A stretch of 64,000 nucleotides of DNA from CAYNST01 sp964434105 (GCA_964434105.1 CAYSTJ010000006.1:1-64000); one strand, 5' to 3'. Shown: positions 1-8,729, counted from the stretch's first letter. Program-made: numbers and translations. The notes: generated by a model from the letters alone, not told the origin.

Positions 1-155
1 CCCTAGTAAAAAAATATAATAATATCAATTTGTTAAGTCTGTGGCGTCGTATGACCATGCAGAATGTGACACAGGTCATGAGGTTAGTCAGGCATTTGCT
101 GCAATATTGACCGTTGTGAACCTATACGGCGGGCATACAAACAGTGGGAAAGCAT
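1..155. other. Left-edge intergenic region
   Basis: AT-rich opening followed by mixed sequence before the first gene. I see no complete gene, RNA or clear promoter here. The first bases contain in-frame-looking stop triplets that could be the tail of a gene outside the window, but this cannot be decided. Confidence 0.4.
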
Positions 156-1547
156 ATGAATGTAATGGTTAATCGCAAACTGAGCCCCGAGTGGAAGAAC
201 TGGTTGCGTACCAACCTGGCAGCGGGGTGCGAAAAAGACGGGCTTTTCAAAATATTGCTCGACAACGGATTTGATTACCACACCGTCCGGCGCGAGATGA
301 AGTATGAGCCGAGTCAACCCATTTATATGCTCCGTAACCCGCTTAAAGATCCACAGCGGGCCCAGGCGGGCGCGGCAACCCAGTCGTGCGAAACACTGGA
401 CTGGTCAAAAATTTATATTGCCAACGCGAATGTGGTAAAGCACGATAATGGCGAGTTGCACCAGCTGGACGCGTTCCTGACGGAAGACGAGTCCGGCCGC
501 CTCGCGACCCTGTTGAAAAATGCCGGGCCAGGCAGTCATAAAGCTGCGCCGTCCTCTTTCAGAATTCCTGCCATCAGCAAATTACCGGGCAAGTCTGATC
601 TGCTAAAAGCGGTTATCCGGCGAGTTGAACGTCTTATGGGAATTCATCCGGACTATGCGGATGATCTCGGTGGATTCGTTATCTGTGGAAATGGTGCAGA
701 GCATCCTTTGGCGGTGGACCCGAAACGGGAGCTGGATTTTACGCTGGTTATCTGCCTGGATAATACGGCTGCAGCAGAGCTGCTCATAGGTAAAGGTGCC
801 GCGAATATTGCGCTTAACGCCGGAGGTCTCTATGTATGGCAACCTGCCGGTAATCCGGATCCGGCGAAGCCGACTGTACGCATTGGCAATCATTCCGATC
901 AGGGTGGCGCGGTATTCCTGTACAGGAATTTTTATCGCGATTGTACCACTGCGCCGGCGCCGAACCGTTATACCAAAGAGGCAAATGAATACATCCGCAA
1001 TTACACCGAGACCGGGTTTATCAAGACGCGCCTACCCGATGATCTGTTTAAAAAGATAACCGACTTTTATCATCAAAACCGCAAGCTTCAGGATAAGGAA
1101 ACGGTTGAAGGTGGGTATGTATATAATCAGACCGACAAAAAACGGCAAAGCAGTACATTGGTCCATCTGAGTGAATCATTGAAAAAGGAAATACACGATA
1201 CGGTGTTGCCGGAAGTCGCAGCCTGGTGTGGTAAAGAACTTGAACCGTCTTACGTTTACGGGATTCGCGTGTACAAGGACAAGGCTGTCCTTAAGCCCCA
1301 TCGGGATCGTATTGAAACGCATGTTCTGGGGGTGATTATCAATGTTGACCAGGAGGTGAGAGAAGACTGGCCATTGATGATTGACGATCACACCTATCGG
1401 GAGCATAAGATTCTGCTACAGCCGGGCGATATGGTCTTTTATGAAAGCGCACGGCTTCAGCATGGCCGGCCGATCGCGTTCAATGGTGAAAGCTTCGCCA
1501 ACATCTTCTGCCATCTGCGACCGGTGGACTACGTACTTCGCCGCTGA
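156..1547 (+). CDS. Two-part 2-oxoglutarate/Fe(II) oxygenase, prolyl-4-hydroxylase-like
   Basis: 463 aa. The ATG at 156 is chosen over the GTG at 144 because a GGGAAAG ribosome-binding site sits just before it. Residues about 1-50 form a small, probably helical N-terminal module with a W..WL..NL..GC signature. The C-terminal half carries an iron-binding triad: H382 and D384 in PHRDR, H436 in LQHGRP, and R438 as the likely 2-oxoglutarate anchor. The half before it (about 65-275) shows the same strand pattern (FTLVICLD, GGAVFLYRNFY) but I find no HxD in it, so it looks like a degenerate duplicate. The family is known for hydroxylating protein side chains; the substrate here is unknown. It is a single gene, convergent with the GNAT gene that follows. 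Confidence 0.75.
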   Translation: MNVMVNRKLSPEWKNWLRTNLAAGCEKDGLFKILLDNGFDYHTVRREMKYEPSQPIYMLRNPLKDPQRAQAGAATQSCETLDWSKIYIANANVVKHDNGELHQLDAFLTEDESGRLATLLKNAGPGSHKAAPSSFRIPAISKLPGKSDLLKAVIRRVERLMGIHPDYADDLGGFVICGNGAEHPLAVDPKRELDFTLVICLDNTAAAELLIGKGAANIALNAGGLYVWQPAGNPDPAKPTVRIGNHSDQGGAVFLYRNFYRDCTTAPAPNRYTKEANEYIRNYTETGFIKTRLPDDLFKKITDFYHQNRKLQDKETVEGGYVYNQTDKKRQSSTLVHLSESLKKEIHDTVLPEVAAWCGKELEPSYVYGIRVYKDKAVLKPHRDRIETHVLGVIINVDQEVREDWPLMIDDHTYREHKILLQPGDMVFYESARLQHGRPIAFNGESFANIFCHLRPVDYVLRR

Positions 1548-1607
1548 CAGGCCGGGTTGTCGAAGATGATAACTCTGAACCGGTGGAGTGATTCGGTTGA
1601 TAACCTG

Positions 1608-2519
1608 TTACAGGTGTAAAATCCGCAGATTGGGATCGCTGCGGCTGCCGTGGCTCCATAGGTAATTGAAATCCTCCAGCAGCTTGCGGGATTCCGCACG
1701 TGCCTGGCTCCGCGCAAATCCGGCCGGGACGGTCTCATCCGAAAACGCGATCAATGCGTTGCGATCGACACAGAAATAGCTGTAATTCGGGTCAGCAGCG
1801 CCTTCGGTATATTGTCGAATCTCAATCTTTGATGGCAGGCGGCGGGCGAGATGTACCAGCGGCTGACTGCCTGACAGCAGTGGCCGTGTATCGCGCACAA
1901 TAATACGTATGACGGCGTTGGCATCGCGCCGCGCCAGTCTGGAGAGGTTGTCCACCAGTTGCGTATCGGCATAGAGTCCCGATGGTAGCGTCTGAGTGAA
2001 AATATCCACGCTGCGTCGCGCCTGTTGACTGAATTGTCGCAGGAGCTGTAGCGCTTGAGAGCCGTACTCGATTCGCTGCACCGGGAGCGCGGCGATCTGG
2101 CGGTGCATGGCGACATGCTCGATACCGGCTTCAAAAAACGTCCCGCCGCTGCGGATAAAGCCGTGCCTCGCATAGAAGGGCTCTGCCCGTAACTGGGCAT
2201 GCAGTGTCATGCTGGTATGTCCCAGTTCGATGGCATGATCAACCACGAAGCGAAGCATATTGGATCCCACGCCTTGATTCCGCCATGGTGACAGGACAGC
2301 CATTCGCGTTAGGCGACCCGAAGGCAGCAGGCGTGCAGTTGCAATGGGCTGGTTGGAATCATCAGCAAATGCCAGGTAATGCTGCGCTGACTCATCCAGG
2401 TTATCCCATTCCTCACTTTCCGGTACCTGCTGTTCTTCAATAAACACCTGGCGTCGAATTGACTGAATTTCCTGATGAAAGTCAGTCCAGCCGGATACCT
2501 GAACGCGAACGCTAATCAT
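1608..2519 (-). CDS. GNAT acetyltransferase with C-terminal PLD-like domain
   Basis: 303 aa. The N-terminal 145 residues form a GNAT fold: RQVFIEEQQVP near the start, the acetyl-CoA loop in SPWRNQGVGS (about 78-87), and FYARHGFIRSGG near 120. This subgroup resembles ElaA/YjdJ-type N-acetyltransferases. The remaining about 150 residues (QARRSVDIFTQTLPSGLY onward) form a second domain shared by pseudomonad homologues and resembling a phospholipase-D-like half without an obvious HKD motif. The start codon overlaps the stop of the RoxA gene (ATGA), so the two are translationally coupled. The substrate is not predictable. Confidence 0.8.
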   Translation of the reverse strand: MISVRVQVSGWTDFHQEIQSIRRQVFIEEQQVPESEEWDNLDESAQHYLAFADDSNQPIATARLLPSGRLTRMAVLSPWRNQGVGSNMLRFVVDHAIELGHTSMTLHAQLRAEPFYARHGFIRSGGTFFEAGIEHVAMHRQIAALPVQRIEYGSQALQLLRQFSQQARRSVDIFTQTLPSGLYADTQLVDNLSRLARRDANAVIRIIVRDTRPLLSGSQPLVHLARRLPSKIEIRQYTEGAADPNYSYFCVDRNALIAFSDETVPAGFARSQARAESRKLLEDFNYLWSHGSRSDPNLRILHL

Positions 2520-3625
2520 GCAAGGTACCCGGATTCTTCCAGTGTTTGAATTATTTTGCGGTCGGCGTCGTCATAGTTGGTCTGATCTATGGGTTCATAG
2601 CTGCAGATCGCTTCGGCCAGGGCGCGACTGCAATACAATGTTTCGCCATTGACAAACAGTTTAATCTGGCTGCCAGTGCCCTCCGCAAACGCCGCCCGGC
2701 ACGATGGCAGCAATGCGGGCAGGTCATGTTCACTTATAAAAGCCATGCTGTTGCGTTTGGGGGTGGTCATATAGGTGCCGAACCACTCGGCCAGGTAGTC
2801 CTCATTGTCCAGGTTGGTGAGCAGGAAACGTCGCAGCCGCTGAATATCATCGCGAGTGATCAGGCCCGGATGGCGGTTGCTGTCGTGTTCGGTTTCGCTG
2901 AAACGCAGATCTTCGGGAAAATGACTGGCGACAAACTGACTGTAATCCTCAATGACTTCGCTGAGGCTGGGCGCACGAAAACCAACCGAGTAGGTAACAC
3001 ATTCACCGTCGGCAATACCCCAGTGAGCGACGCCGGCGGGTATATAGAGAATGTCACCGGTCTCGACCAGGTATTCCTGTTGCTGGTTGAATTCGGTGAG
3101 GATTTTCTGGGGGGTATTGTCTCGTAGCGGAGTGTGCTCCCCGCATCCCTGGCCAATTTTCCAGCGGCGCTGCCCCTGTGCCTGGATCAGGAAGACATCG
3201 TAGTAGTCAAAATGGGGTCCGACACCGCCTTTGTCAGCGGCATAGCTCACCATGATGTCATCTACCCGCCAGTTCGGCAGAAACCGGAATTGCTGCAGAA
3301 GGCTGTATATCTCCGGTGAAAGCTGATCTACACCCTGAACCAGCAATGTCCAGTAACTGTCGGGTAACGAAGTGAACAGGCTCTCGTCGAGCGGACCATG
3401 ACGGACCTCCCAATAACTTGACAATGGATCGTCTGCCGGTGTTTCGAGTACCAGACGGCTTTCGACTTCATCCTCCAGCGTCAGCCCCGCCAGTACATCC
3501 GGGTCCAGGATTGGAACGTCAGGCAGCGCCTGCTTGATCAGCAGCGGGCCTTTTTGCCAATGATTCTGCAGAAACTCCGGGACACTCAGGTGGCCAAGGT
3601 GCGTCAGGGGTCTGTTTTGATTCAT
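2516..3625 (-). CDS. roxA: Ribosomal oxygenase RoxA (YcfD), JmjC/cupin
   Basis: 369 aa. A 2-oxoglutarate/Fe(II) cupin oxygenase; the E. coli homologue YcfD hydroxylates an arginine of ribosomal protein L16. The metal triad is visible as H138 and D140 in GPHFDYYDVF and H201 in PAGVAHWG. The N-terminus (HWQKGPLLIKQA) and the C-terminal winged-helix-like part match the family in length and order. It lies 22 bp downstream of purB on the same strand and overlaps the GNAT gene by 4 bp, giving a purB-roxA-GNAT unit. Confidence 0.9.
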   Translation of the reverse strand: MNQNRPLTHLGHLSVPEFLQNHWQKGPLLIKQALPDVPILDPDVLAGLTLEDEVESRLVLETPADDPLSSYWEVRHGPLDESLFTSLPDSYWTLLVQGVDQLSPEIYSLLQQFRFLPNWRVDDIMVSYAADKGGVGPHFDYYDVFLIQAQGQRRWKIGQGCGEHTPLRDNTPQKILTEFNQQQEYLVETGDILYIPAGVAHWGIADGECVTYSVGFRAPSLSEVIEDYSQFVASHFPEDLRFSETEHDSNRHPGLITRDDIQRLRRFLLTNLDNEDYLAEWFGTYMTTPKRNSMAFISEHDLPALLPSCRAAFAEGTGSQIKLFVNGETLYCSRALAEAICSYEPIDQTNYDDADRKIIQTLEESGYLA

Positions 3626-3647
3626 GCCGAGAAGTCCCGTTTTTGTT

Positions 3648-5045
3648 TCATGAGTGAGTCATGCGCTTCAGATAGGCTTCTACGCCTGCCGCCTGTGCGG
3701 CAGCATTGCCGATGTAGCTGGCCGGTGTGAGCGCGAGCAACGCCTGACGGTCGTTATCCGGAATAGCGAGCGTACCGATAAAAGTCTGGAGCAGGTTACG
3801 ATTAATCGTTTGGCCGCGGGTCAGGGCTTTCAACTTTTCATAGGGTTCTTCAATGCCATGACGACGCATGACTGTCTGGACAGGTTCCGCCAGGACTTCC
3901 CAGGCGTTGTCGAGATCCTCCTGCAGGCGTCTGTGGTTGGTTTCCAGTTTGCCGATCCCCTTCAGCGCGGCGGCACAGGCAATCTGGCTGTAACCAAACC
4001 CGACCCCCATATTGCGCAGCACGGTCGAATCCGTGAGGTCACGCTGCCAGCGGGAGACCGGCAATTTCCCTGCAAGATGATCGAATATCGCATTGGCGAG
4101 GCCGAGATTGCCCTCGGAGTTTTCGAAGTCGATGGGGTTGACCTTGTGGGGCATAGTAGAGGAGCCCACCTCCCCGTCGACAGTTTTCTGTTTGAAATAT
4201 CCCAGCGAAATATAACCCCAGATATCACGATTAAAGTCCAGCAGAATGGTATTGAAGCGCGCGATTGCGTTGAACAGTTCTGCGATGTAATCGTGAGGCT
4301 CGATCTGCGTTGTGTAGGGGTTCCAGGTAAGGCCCAATTCGCTGACGAAAATTTCGGCGTTGGCCTCCCAGTCGGCGTTGGGGTAGGCCGATATATGCGC
4401 ATTGTAATTGCCGACAGCGCCGTTTATTTTTCCCAGCAGTTTAACTGCCTGGATTTGCTGAAGCTGACGTTGCAGCCGCACCGCAAAGTTAGCCATTTCC
4501 TTGCCGAGGGTGGTGGGCGAGGCCGTCTGGCCATGGGTCCGGGACAGCATCGGCACCTGCGCATTGTCAAGTGCGAGGCGGGTGATTCCCTGAACGATTT
4601 TTTGCAGCGCCGGTATTAAAACCTGGTCACGGCCTGCTTTCAGTATCAGGCCGTGGGCCAGGTTATTGATGTCTTCGGACGTACACGCAAAATGCACAAA
4701 TTCGCTGGCACGGCGCAGTTCGTCATTCTCCCGAATTTTTTCCTTGATAAAGTATTCAACGGCTTTGACGTCGTGGTTGGTCTTGCTTTCAATAGCTTTA
4801 ATCGCCAGCGCGTCGTCCTCTGTGAATTCTGCGACAATGCGGTTTAACAGGGCAGTCGCTTCGCTGCTGAACACGGGCACTTCCGCGATTTCCTGATTGG
4901 CGGAAAGTCGCTGCAGCCACCGGATTTCTACTTCGACGCGGGCTTTGATCAGGCCATATTCACTAAAAAATGGACACAGTTCCCGGGTTTTATCAGCATA
5001 TCGGCCATCGATTGGGGACACTGCGGTTAAAGGCGAAAGTTTCAT
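3648..5045 (-). CDS. purB: Adenylosuccinate lyase
   Basis: 465 aa, close to the roughly 456 aa of the E. coli enzyme. It cleaves SAICAR and adenylosuccinate to release fumarate in purine synthesis. The fumarase/aspartase-superfamily signature is at SSTMPHKVNPIDFE, and the catalytic histidine region at SRTHGQTASPTT. The gene follows hflD on the reverse strand, as in related bacteria, but here a 227-bp inserted repeat separates them. Confidence 0.97.
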   Translation of the reverse strand: MKLSPLTAVSPIDGRYADKTRELCPFFSEYGLIKARVEVEIRWLQRLSANQEIAEVPVFSSEATALLNRIVAEFTEDDALAIKAIESKTNHDVKAVEYFIKEKIRENDELRRASEFVHFACTSEDINNLAHGLILKAGRDQVLIPALQKIVQGITRLALDNAQVPMLSRTHGQTASPTTLGKEMANFAVRLQRQLQQIQAVKLLGKINGAVGNYNAHISAYPNADWEANAEIFVSELGLTWNPYTTQIEPHDYIAELFNAIARFNTILLDFNRDIWGYISLGYFKQKTVDGEVGSSTMPHKVNPIDFENSEGNLGLANAIFDHLAGKLPVSRWQRDLTDSTVLRNMGVGFGYSQIACAAALKGIGKLETNHRRLQEDLDNAWEVLAEPVQTVMRRHGIEEPYEKLKALTRGQTINRNLLQTFIGTLAIPDNDRQALLALTPASYIGNAAAQAAGVEAYLKRMTHS

Positions 5046-5080
5046 GGTATTTACCGTTTGATGATAGTGTTGAAAATGAT

Positions 5081-5307
5081 GTAACTATTTGGCTCGCGCC
5101 CGATTTGCCCCTTAACCTACAAATTAAGCTGCGTTAAAAAATGGTCACAAACCTTGTCGGGAACAGATTTGAACGCCTGCCCAGGCGGCCCGGAGGGCGA
5201 AGCGCAGGATGCGCGGCGTATTGACACGAGTAAACTCACATTTTTAGCCTTGCTCTGAACAAATCTGGACGCGATCTGAACAGTTACGAAACGCGCTGAA
5301 TCGTTAC
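5081..5307 (-). mobile_element. MITE-like repeat, copy A (227 bp, full length)
   Basis: A non-coding repeat whose reverse-complement sequence matches the elements at 15109 and 49524. The ends are inverted: GTAACTATT at the left edge, and CTGAATCGTTAC at the right edge. It is flanked by AAAATGAT (5073-5080) and AAAATGTT (5308-5315), an 8-bp direct repeat with one mismatch. The terminal motif recurs 20 bp inside the element end. The central palindrome CGCCTG-CC-CAGGCG lies at 5174-5187. It sits between hflD and purB. Confidence 0.8.
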
Positions 5308-5328
5308 AAAATGTTAAGCGCGACGTCT

Positions 5329-5970
5329 CTAATGGATCGATTGCTGGCATTCCGACAGTAACAGACGGGCAGTTTCAGCGATGCGTTTTCTGTGCAGAAA
5401 CAATTGCCACCGGTTGCCACCGATTTGCCGCCAAAGCATGGCGGCGCGGATGCCCGCAAAAAGCAGAACGCGGATCTGGTTCGCAACCCGTTTCTGTTGC
5501 AGGTATTGCGCGTCACCGGCGACCTGGATGCGAAACGGGAATGTACTCACTGTCTCTGTATAGACGTCAGCCAGGTTGGCAATCACATTGTCGTGTGCCG
5601 CTCCGAAGTGCTCAAGTTGGTGCCTGGCCTGATCCAGGCGCTGGCTGATGGTATCCAGCATAGCCGGTGATTTCGCCAGGCGTTTTTGTAAATGGGATAT
5701 ACCCAGACAGTAACCGAGCATCTGATTGCCGCGCTCCAGACTGCGTTGCTCAGTCAACAATCGTAAAAGTACATCAAATCCGCGCTGCAGGTTGCTGACT
5801 TCGCCAAATACATCGACCACGCGATGGGGGCTTTGAATAAAAAGACTTTGAATGCAAACCTCGAAGTCCTTGCTGTTCAAATAGCCGGTTCTGGCCAGCT
5901 GGTCGACCATATCGACGGACTGGGTTATGCCGGCCAGCGCGATGGTTTTATCTCGCCATGAATTTTGCAA
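5329..5970 (-). CDS. hflD: High frequency lysogenization protein HflD
   Basis: 213 aa, the same length as E. coli HflD. A mostly helical, membrane-peripheral protein; in E. coli it binds lambda CII and modulates its stability, and its role in hosts without lambda is unclear. The start is a TTG preceded at proper distance by AGGTGA; no ATG fits. The conserved core GYLNSKDFEVCIQSLF and the C-terminal RIRVLLFAGIRAAMLW-type segment are present (here NQIRVLLFAGIRAA). mnmA-hflD is a conserved pair, but the two are 316 bp apart here. Confidence 0.9.
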   Translation of the reverse strand: MQNSWRDKTIALAGITQSVDMVDQLARTGYLNSKDFEVCIQSLFIQSPHRVVDVFGEVSNLQRGFDVLLRLLTEQRSLERGNQMLGYCLGISHLQKRLAKSPAMLDTISQRLDQARHQLEHFGAAHDNVIANLADVYTETVSTFPFRIQVAGDAQYLQQKRVANQIRVLLFAGIRAAMLWRQIGGNRWQLFLHRKRIAETARLLLSECQQSIH

Positions 5971-6286
5971 ACTGAAATCACCTGTTTTCCAATATTTTCT
6001 GAGTTTACGATCGTTGTCAGAAGCCGCCGGCTGGCGGTTGGACCTGCTCGACCCACTTCAATTGTTTTACCGGATGTTCTTTCCGACGGTCAGGCTCCGC
6101 TTTCTGATGTCATTATGCCTGCACAGCGCGTGTACAGTCGCCGATGCCACATGGGCTGCGCCTCCTCACACGCGGCCCGCCATACAGCCTCGTTGCGCCT
6201 GCTCATAAACAAAAATTGACCCACGCTGAACACATGAATATCGAGCGCTACGGGTATATTCCGGCCGGTCAGAGAGTGGCCCATTA
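5971..6286. other. Gene-free spacer between mnmA and hflD
   Basis: 316 bp between two same-strand genes that are usually adjacent. Short open frames cross it on both strands, but none has a recognisable protein or ribosome-binding site, and no hairpin terminator or copy of the dispersed repeat is visible. The GC-rich middle (about 6120-6215) stands out by composition only. Confidence 0.5.
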
Positions 6287-7387
6287 TTATCGATTTGTAG
6301 CGGATTCGATAACCGCGCCGCCAAGACAGCGATCTCCGGAGTAAAAAACGATTGATTGCCCAGGCGTGACGGCTCTCTGAGGGTGTTTAAAGCGCGCAGA
6401 CAGGCGATGGTCACTGATCTCCTCCAGCTCGCATGCCTGGTCCGCCTGCCGGTGACGGATCCGGGCAGTCAGTCGGTCGCTTTCGGTCGGCGGACCGTTG
6501 ATCCAGTGGGAATCGCCGGCGATTATAGTTTGTTTAAACAGCAGGGGGTGATCTGTTCCCTGCACGACGATCAACGTATTGTTGGTCAGATCCTTGTCAG
6601 CCACATACCATGGCTCTTCGTTGAAGCCTGCGACGCCACCAATACCCAGCCCCTGTCGCTGACCTATCGTGTGATACATAAGTCCTCGATGCTCGCCCAG
6701 TGTGACGCCATCCGGCGTTTTGATGAGGCCGGGTTGAGCGGGCAGGTACTGTTCCAGAAAATCCCTGAAGCGCCGTTCGCCGATAAAGCAGATGCCGGTA
6801 CTGTCTTTTTTGCTATGGGTAATCAGGCCATGTTGCTGTGCGAGGCGACGAACTTCGGGCTTGGTCAAATGGCCTACCGGAAAAAGCGTCTGCGCAAACT
6901 CTGCTGCACCGACGGCATGGAGGAAGTAGGTTTGGTCCTTGTTGCTGTCGGTGGCTTTGAGCAACACTGTGTGTTCATCTTCAGAGCGGGTGCGGGCGTA
7001 ATGACCCGTGGCAATGTAATGGCCGCCGAGGATTCGCGCATAATCGAGAAACACTTTGAATTTGATTTCCCGGTTGCAGAGTATGTCGGGGTTGGGTGTG
7101 CGGCCCGATTTATATTCCTGCAGAAAGTGCTCGAAGACGTTGTCCCAGTATTCCGCAGCGAAATTGGCGGTGTGCAGGGGAATGCCCAATCTGTCGCAGA
7201 CCTGGGTGGCATCAGCCAGATCCTGCCGGGCCGTGCAGTACTCTGTGCCGTCATCTTCGTCCCAGTTTTTCATGAACAATCCTTCCACCGTATACCCTGC
7301 CTGTAGCAACAGCAGGGCGGAGACCGATGAATCAACGCCGCCGGACATGCCGACGATGACTTTGGTAGAGGCAGATTGTTGTGACAT
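6287..7387 (-). CDS. mnmA: tRNA-specific 2-thiouridylase MnmA
   Basis: 366 aa. Adds sulfur to U34 of tRNAs for Lys, Glu and Gln, receiving it from the Tus relay. The ATP pyrophosphatase P-loop SGGVDSS is at 15-21. The catalytic cysteines are C104 in NPDILCNREIKF and C200 in STGICFIGERRF. Length is as in E. coli (368 aa). It is the upstream member of the mnmA-hflD-purB series, preceded by a Nudix gene 58 bp away. Confidence 0.97.
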   Translation of the reverse strand: MSQQSASTKVIVGMSGGVDSSVSALLLLQAGYTVEGLFMKNWDEDDGTEYCTARQDLADATQVCDRLGIPLHTANFAAEYWDNVFEHFLQEYKSGRTPNPDILCNREIKFKVFLDYARILGGHYIATGHYARTRSEDEHTVLLKATDSNKDQTYFLHAVGAAEFAQTLFPVGHLTKPEVRRLAQQHGLITHSKKDSTGICFIGERRFRDFLEQYLPAQPGLIKTPDGVTLGEHRGLMYHTIGQRQGLGIGGVAGFNEEPWYVADKDLTNNTLIVVQGTDHPLLFKQTIIAGDSHWINGPPTESDRLTARIRHRQADQACELEEISDHRLSARFKHPQRAVTPGQSIVFYSGDRCLGGAVIESATNR

Positions 7388-7445
7388 GGTTCGTGTTATT
7401 CCACTGGCTTGCGCTTTAATTGGCGGACTGTGAGCATCCAGCGGC

Positions 7446-7901
7446 CTATTCTACCGAATAATCATGCAGAAGCTCCAACGGGTAGGAAATTCCGGACCGA
7501 TAGCGCTGGATATCTGCAAGCACCATAGGGCTGCGCAGCCGGCTTTCGAGGGTCACGATCTGATCGAATGTTAACCAGTGCGTGGAGATGATGTCGGGGT
7601 CCAGCGTCGCTGTATCGCAGCGGTGGAGCGGTTTTGCGATAAAACTGGTGCGCAGGTAGGTTGTGTCATTGGCGGGTGAATGATAGCGGGCCAAGGCGAG
7701 CAGGCCCGTCGGTTCGACGTACCAGCCTGTTTCTTCCAGGGTCTCACGAATGGCGGCCTGTACCAGTGATTCCCCCTGTTCCAGATGGCCAGCCGGCTGG
7801 TTGTAGACATCGTCCGGTCCCGACGGCCTTTCCTTCACCAGCAGGAATCTGTCCTGATCATGCACGACCGTGGCAACAGTGACATGTGGGTACCATTTCA
7901 T
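7446..7901 (-). CDS. Nudix hydrolase, NudJ-like
   Basis: 151 aa. The complete Nudix box GX5EX7REUXEEXGU is at residues 38-60 (GHLEQGES...RETLEETGW). The family cleaves nucleoside diphosphates linked to another moiety; NudJ of E. coli acts on hydroxymethyl-pyrimidine diphosphate and other phosphates. The start overlaps the rluE stop (ATGA), and the rluE-nudJ pairing next to mnmA is conserved in gammaproteobacteria, which supports the NudJ assignment. Confidence 0.88.
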   Translation of the reverse strand: MKWYPHVTVATVVHDQDRFLLVKERPSGPDDVYNQPAGHLEQGESLVQAAIRETLEETGWYVEPTGLLALARYHSPANDTTYLRTSFIAKPLHRCDTATLDPDIISTHWLTFDQIVTLESRLRSPMVLADIQRYRSGISYPLELLHDYSVE

Positions 7902-8542
7902 GAGGGTTTATTCCTGCGCGGTTTTCGGGGTAAGGGGCGTTTGCTGCCGGCGCCAGTGGTGTTACGTGTCGTGGCGCCTTCTCTCCCCGGCACGCTCACG
8001 GTTAGAAGCGTGTGCACCCCGGGTTTGAGGTCGCCCAGTTTCCAGTCACCGATACTGTACCGGATCAGCCGAAGTGTCGGCAGTCCGACAGCCGCTGTCA
8101 TGCGGCGTACCTGTCGGTTGCGACCCTCGAAAATGGTCATCGACAGCCAGCTGGTGGGGATGTGCCTGCGATGACGGATGGGCGGAGTCCGGTCCCAGAT
8201 CGTCGGCTCCAGGATAGGTTGGACCATAGCCGGTGCGGTCATCCCGTCTTTCAGCCGGACGCCCGTTCGCAGTTGTTCGAGCTGGGCTGGTGCCGGTTCG
8301 CCTTCCACTTGCACCCAGTACACTTTGGGCATTTTATGACGTGGATTGGCAATTCGATGTTGTAGCTGGCCATCGCATGTTAATAACAGCAGTCCTTCCG
8401 AGTCATAATCGAGACGCCCGGCAGGATAGAAATGGGCGAAACGGGGATCATTCAGAAAATTTTTCAGAGTCAGGCGATCGTCGTCTCCCGAGAACTGACA
8501 AAGTACATTGAACGGTTTATTGAACAGGATAAGATTGGGCAT
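7898..8542 (-). CDS. rluE: 23S rRNA pseudouridine synthase RluE
   Basis: 214 aa from the ATG that gives the family's usual N-terminus MPNLILFNKPFNVLCQF; an ATG 21 bp further upstream is possible and neither has a strong ribosome-binding site. RluE converts U2457 of E. coli 23S rRNA. The catalytic aspartate lies in PAGRLDYDSEGLLLLT, and the second conserved block is EGRNRQVRRMTAAVGLPTLR. The C-terminus ends in a basic tail. It is coupled by a 4-bp overlap to the Nudix gene. Confidence 0.93.
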   Translation of the reverse strand: MPNLILFNKPFNVLCQFSGDDDRLTLKNFLNDPRFAHFYPAGRLDYDSEGLLLLTCDGQLQHRIANPRHKMPKVYWVQVEGEPAPAQLEQLRTGVRLKDGMTAPAMVQPILEPTIWDRTPPIRHRRHIPTSWLSMTIFEGRNRQVRRMTAAVGLPTLRLIRYSIGDWKLGDLKPGVHTLLTVSVPGREGATTRNTTGAGSKRPLPRKPRRNKPS

Positions 8543-8668
8543 AGCGGGGAGTGGTGAACGCATTATAACGACAGGTAATTACGCATATCAGAAATCGAAA
8601 TATAAAAAAACACTGCCGACAGTATTCGCTCGCAAATCTCTGGCTTCCAAAGAGATGGAACGTAAAGC

Positions 8669-8692
8669 ATCGCAGAGGCTACCCTCTGCGAT
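8669..8692 (-). terminator. Hairpin terminator after cspD
   Basis: A perfect 10-bp stem, ATCGCAGAGG/CCTCTGCGAT, around a 4-nt CTAC loop. Reading on the cspD strand it lies about 40 bp after the cspD stop and is followed by the T-containing stretch GCTTTACGTT. It would separate cspD from rluE. Confidence 0.7.
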
Positions 8693-8729
8693 TTGTCGGT
8701 CAGTGTCTGCCGTTGGTCAGCTGAATAGA

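Noticed and set aside
3654..4619. Long forward open frame opposite purB (321 codons)
   Set aside because: Antisense shadow of a clearly conserved gene; no recognisable domain or ribosome-binding site.
5117..5350. An open frame through MITE copy A whose translation resembles that of a frame at 49424-49696 (both contain AKNVSL and SGPPGQAF)
   Set aside because: The similarity follows from nucleotide identity of the repeat. Copy B lacks the region, there is no ribosome-binding site, and the frames begin and end outside the element at unrelated points.
6356..7306. Long forward open frame opposite mnmA (316 codons)
   Set aside because: Antisense to a conserved enzyme; composition reflects the codon use of mnmA.
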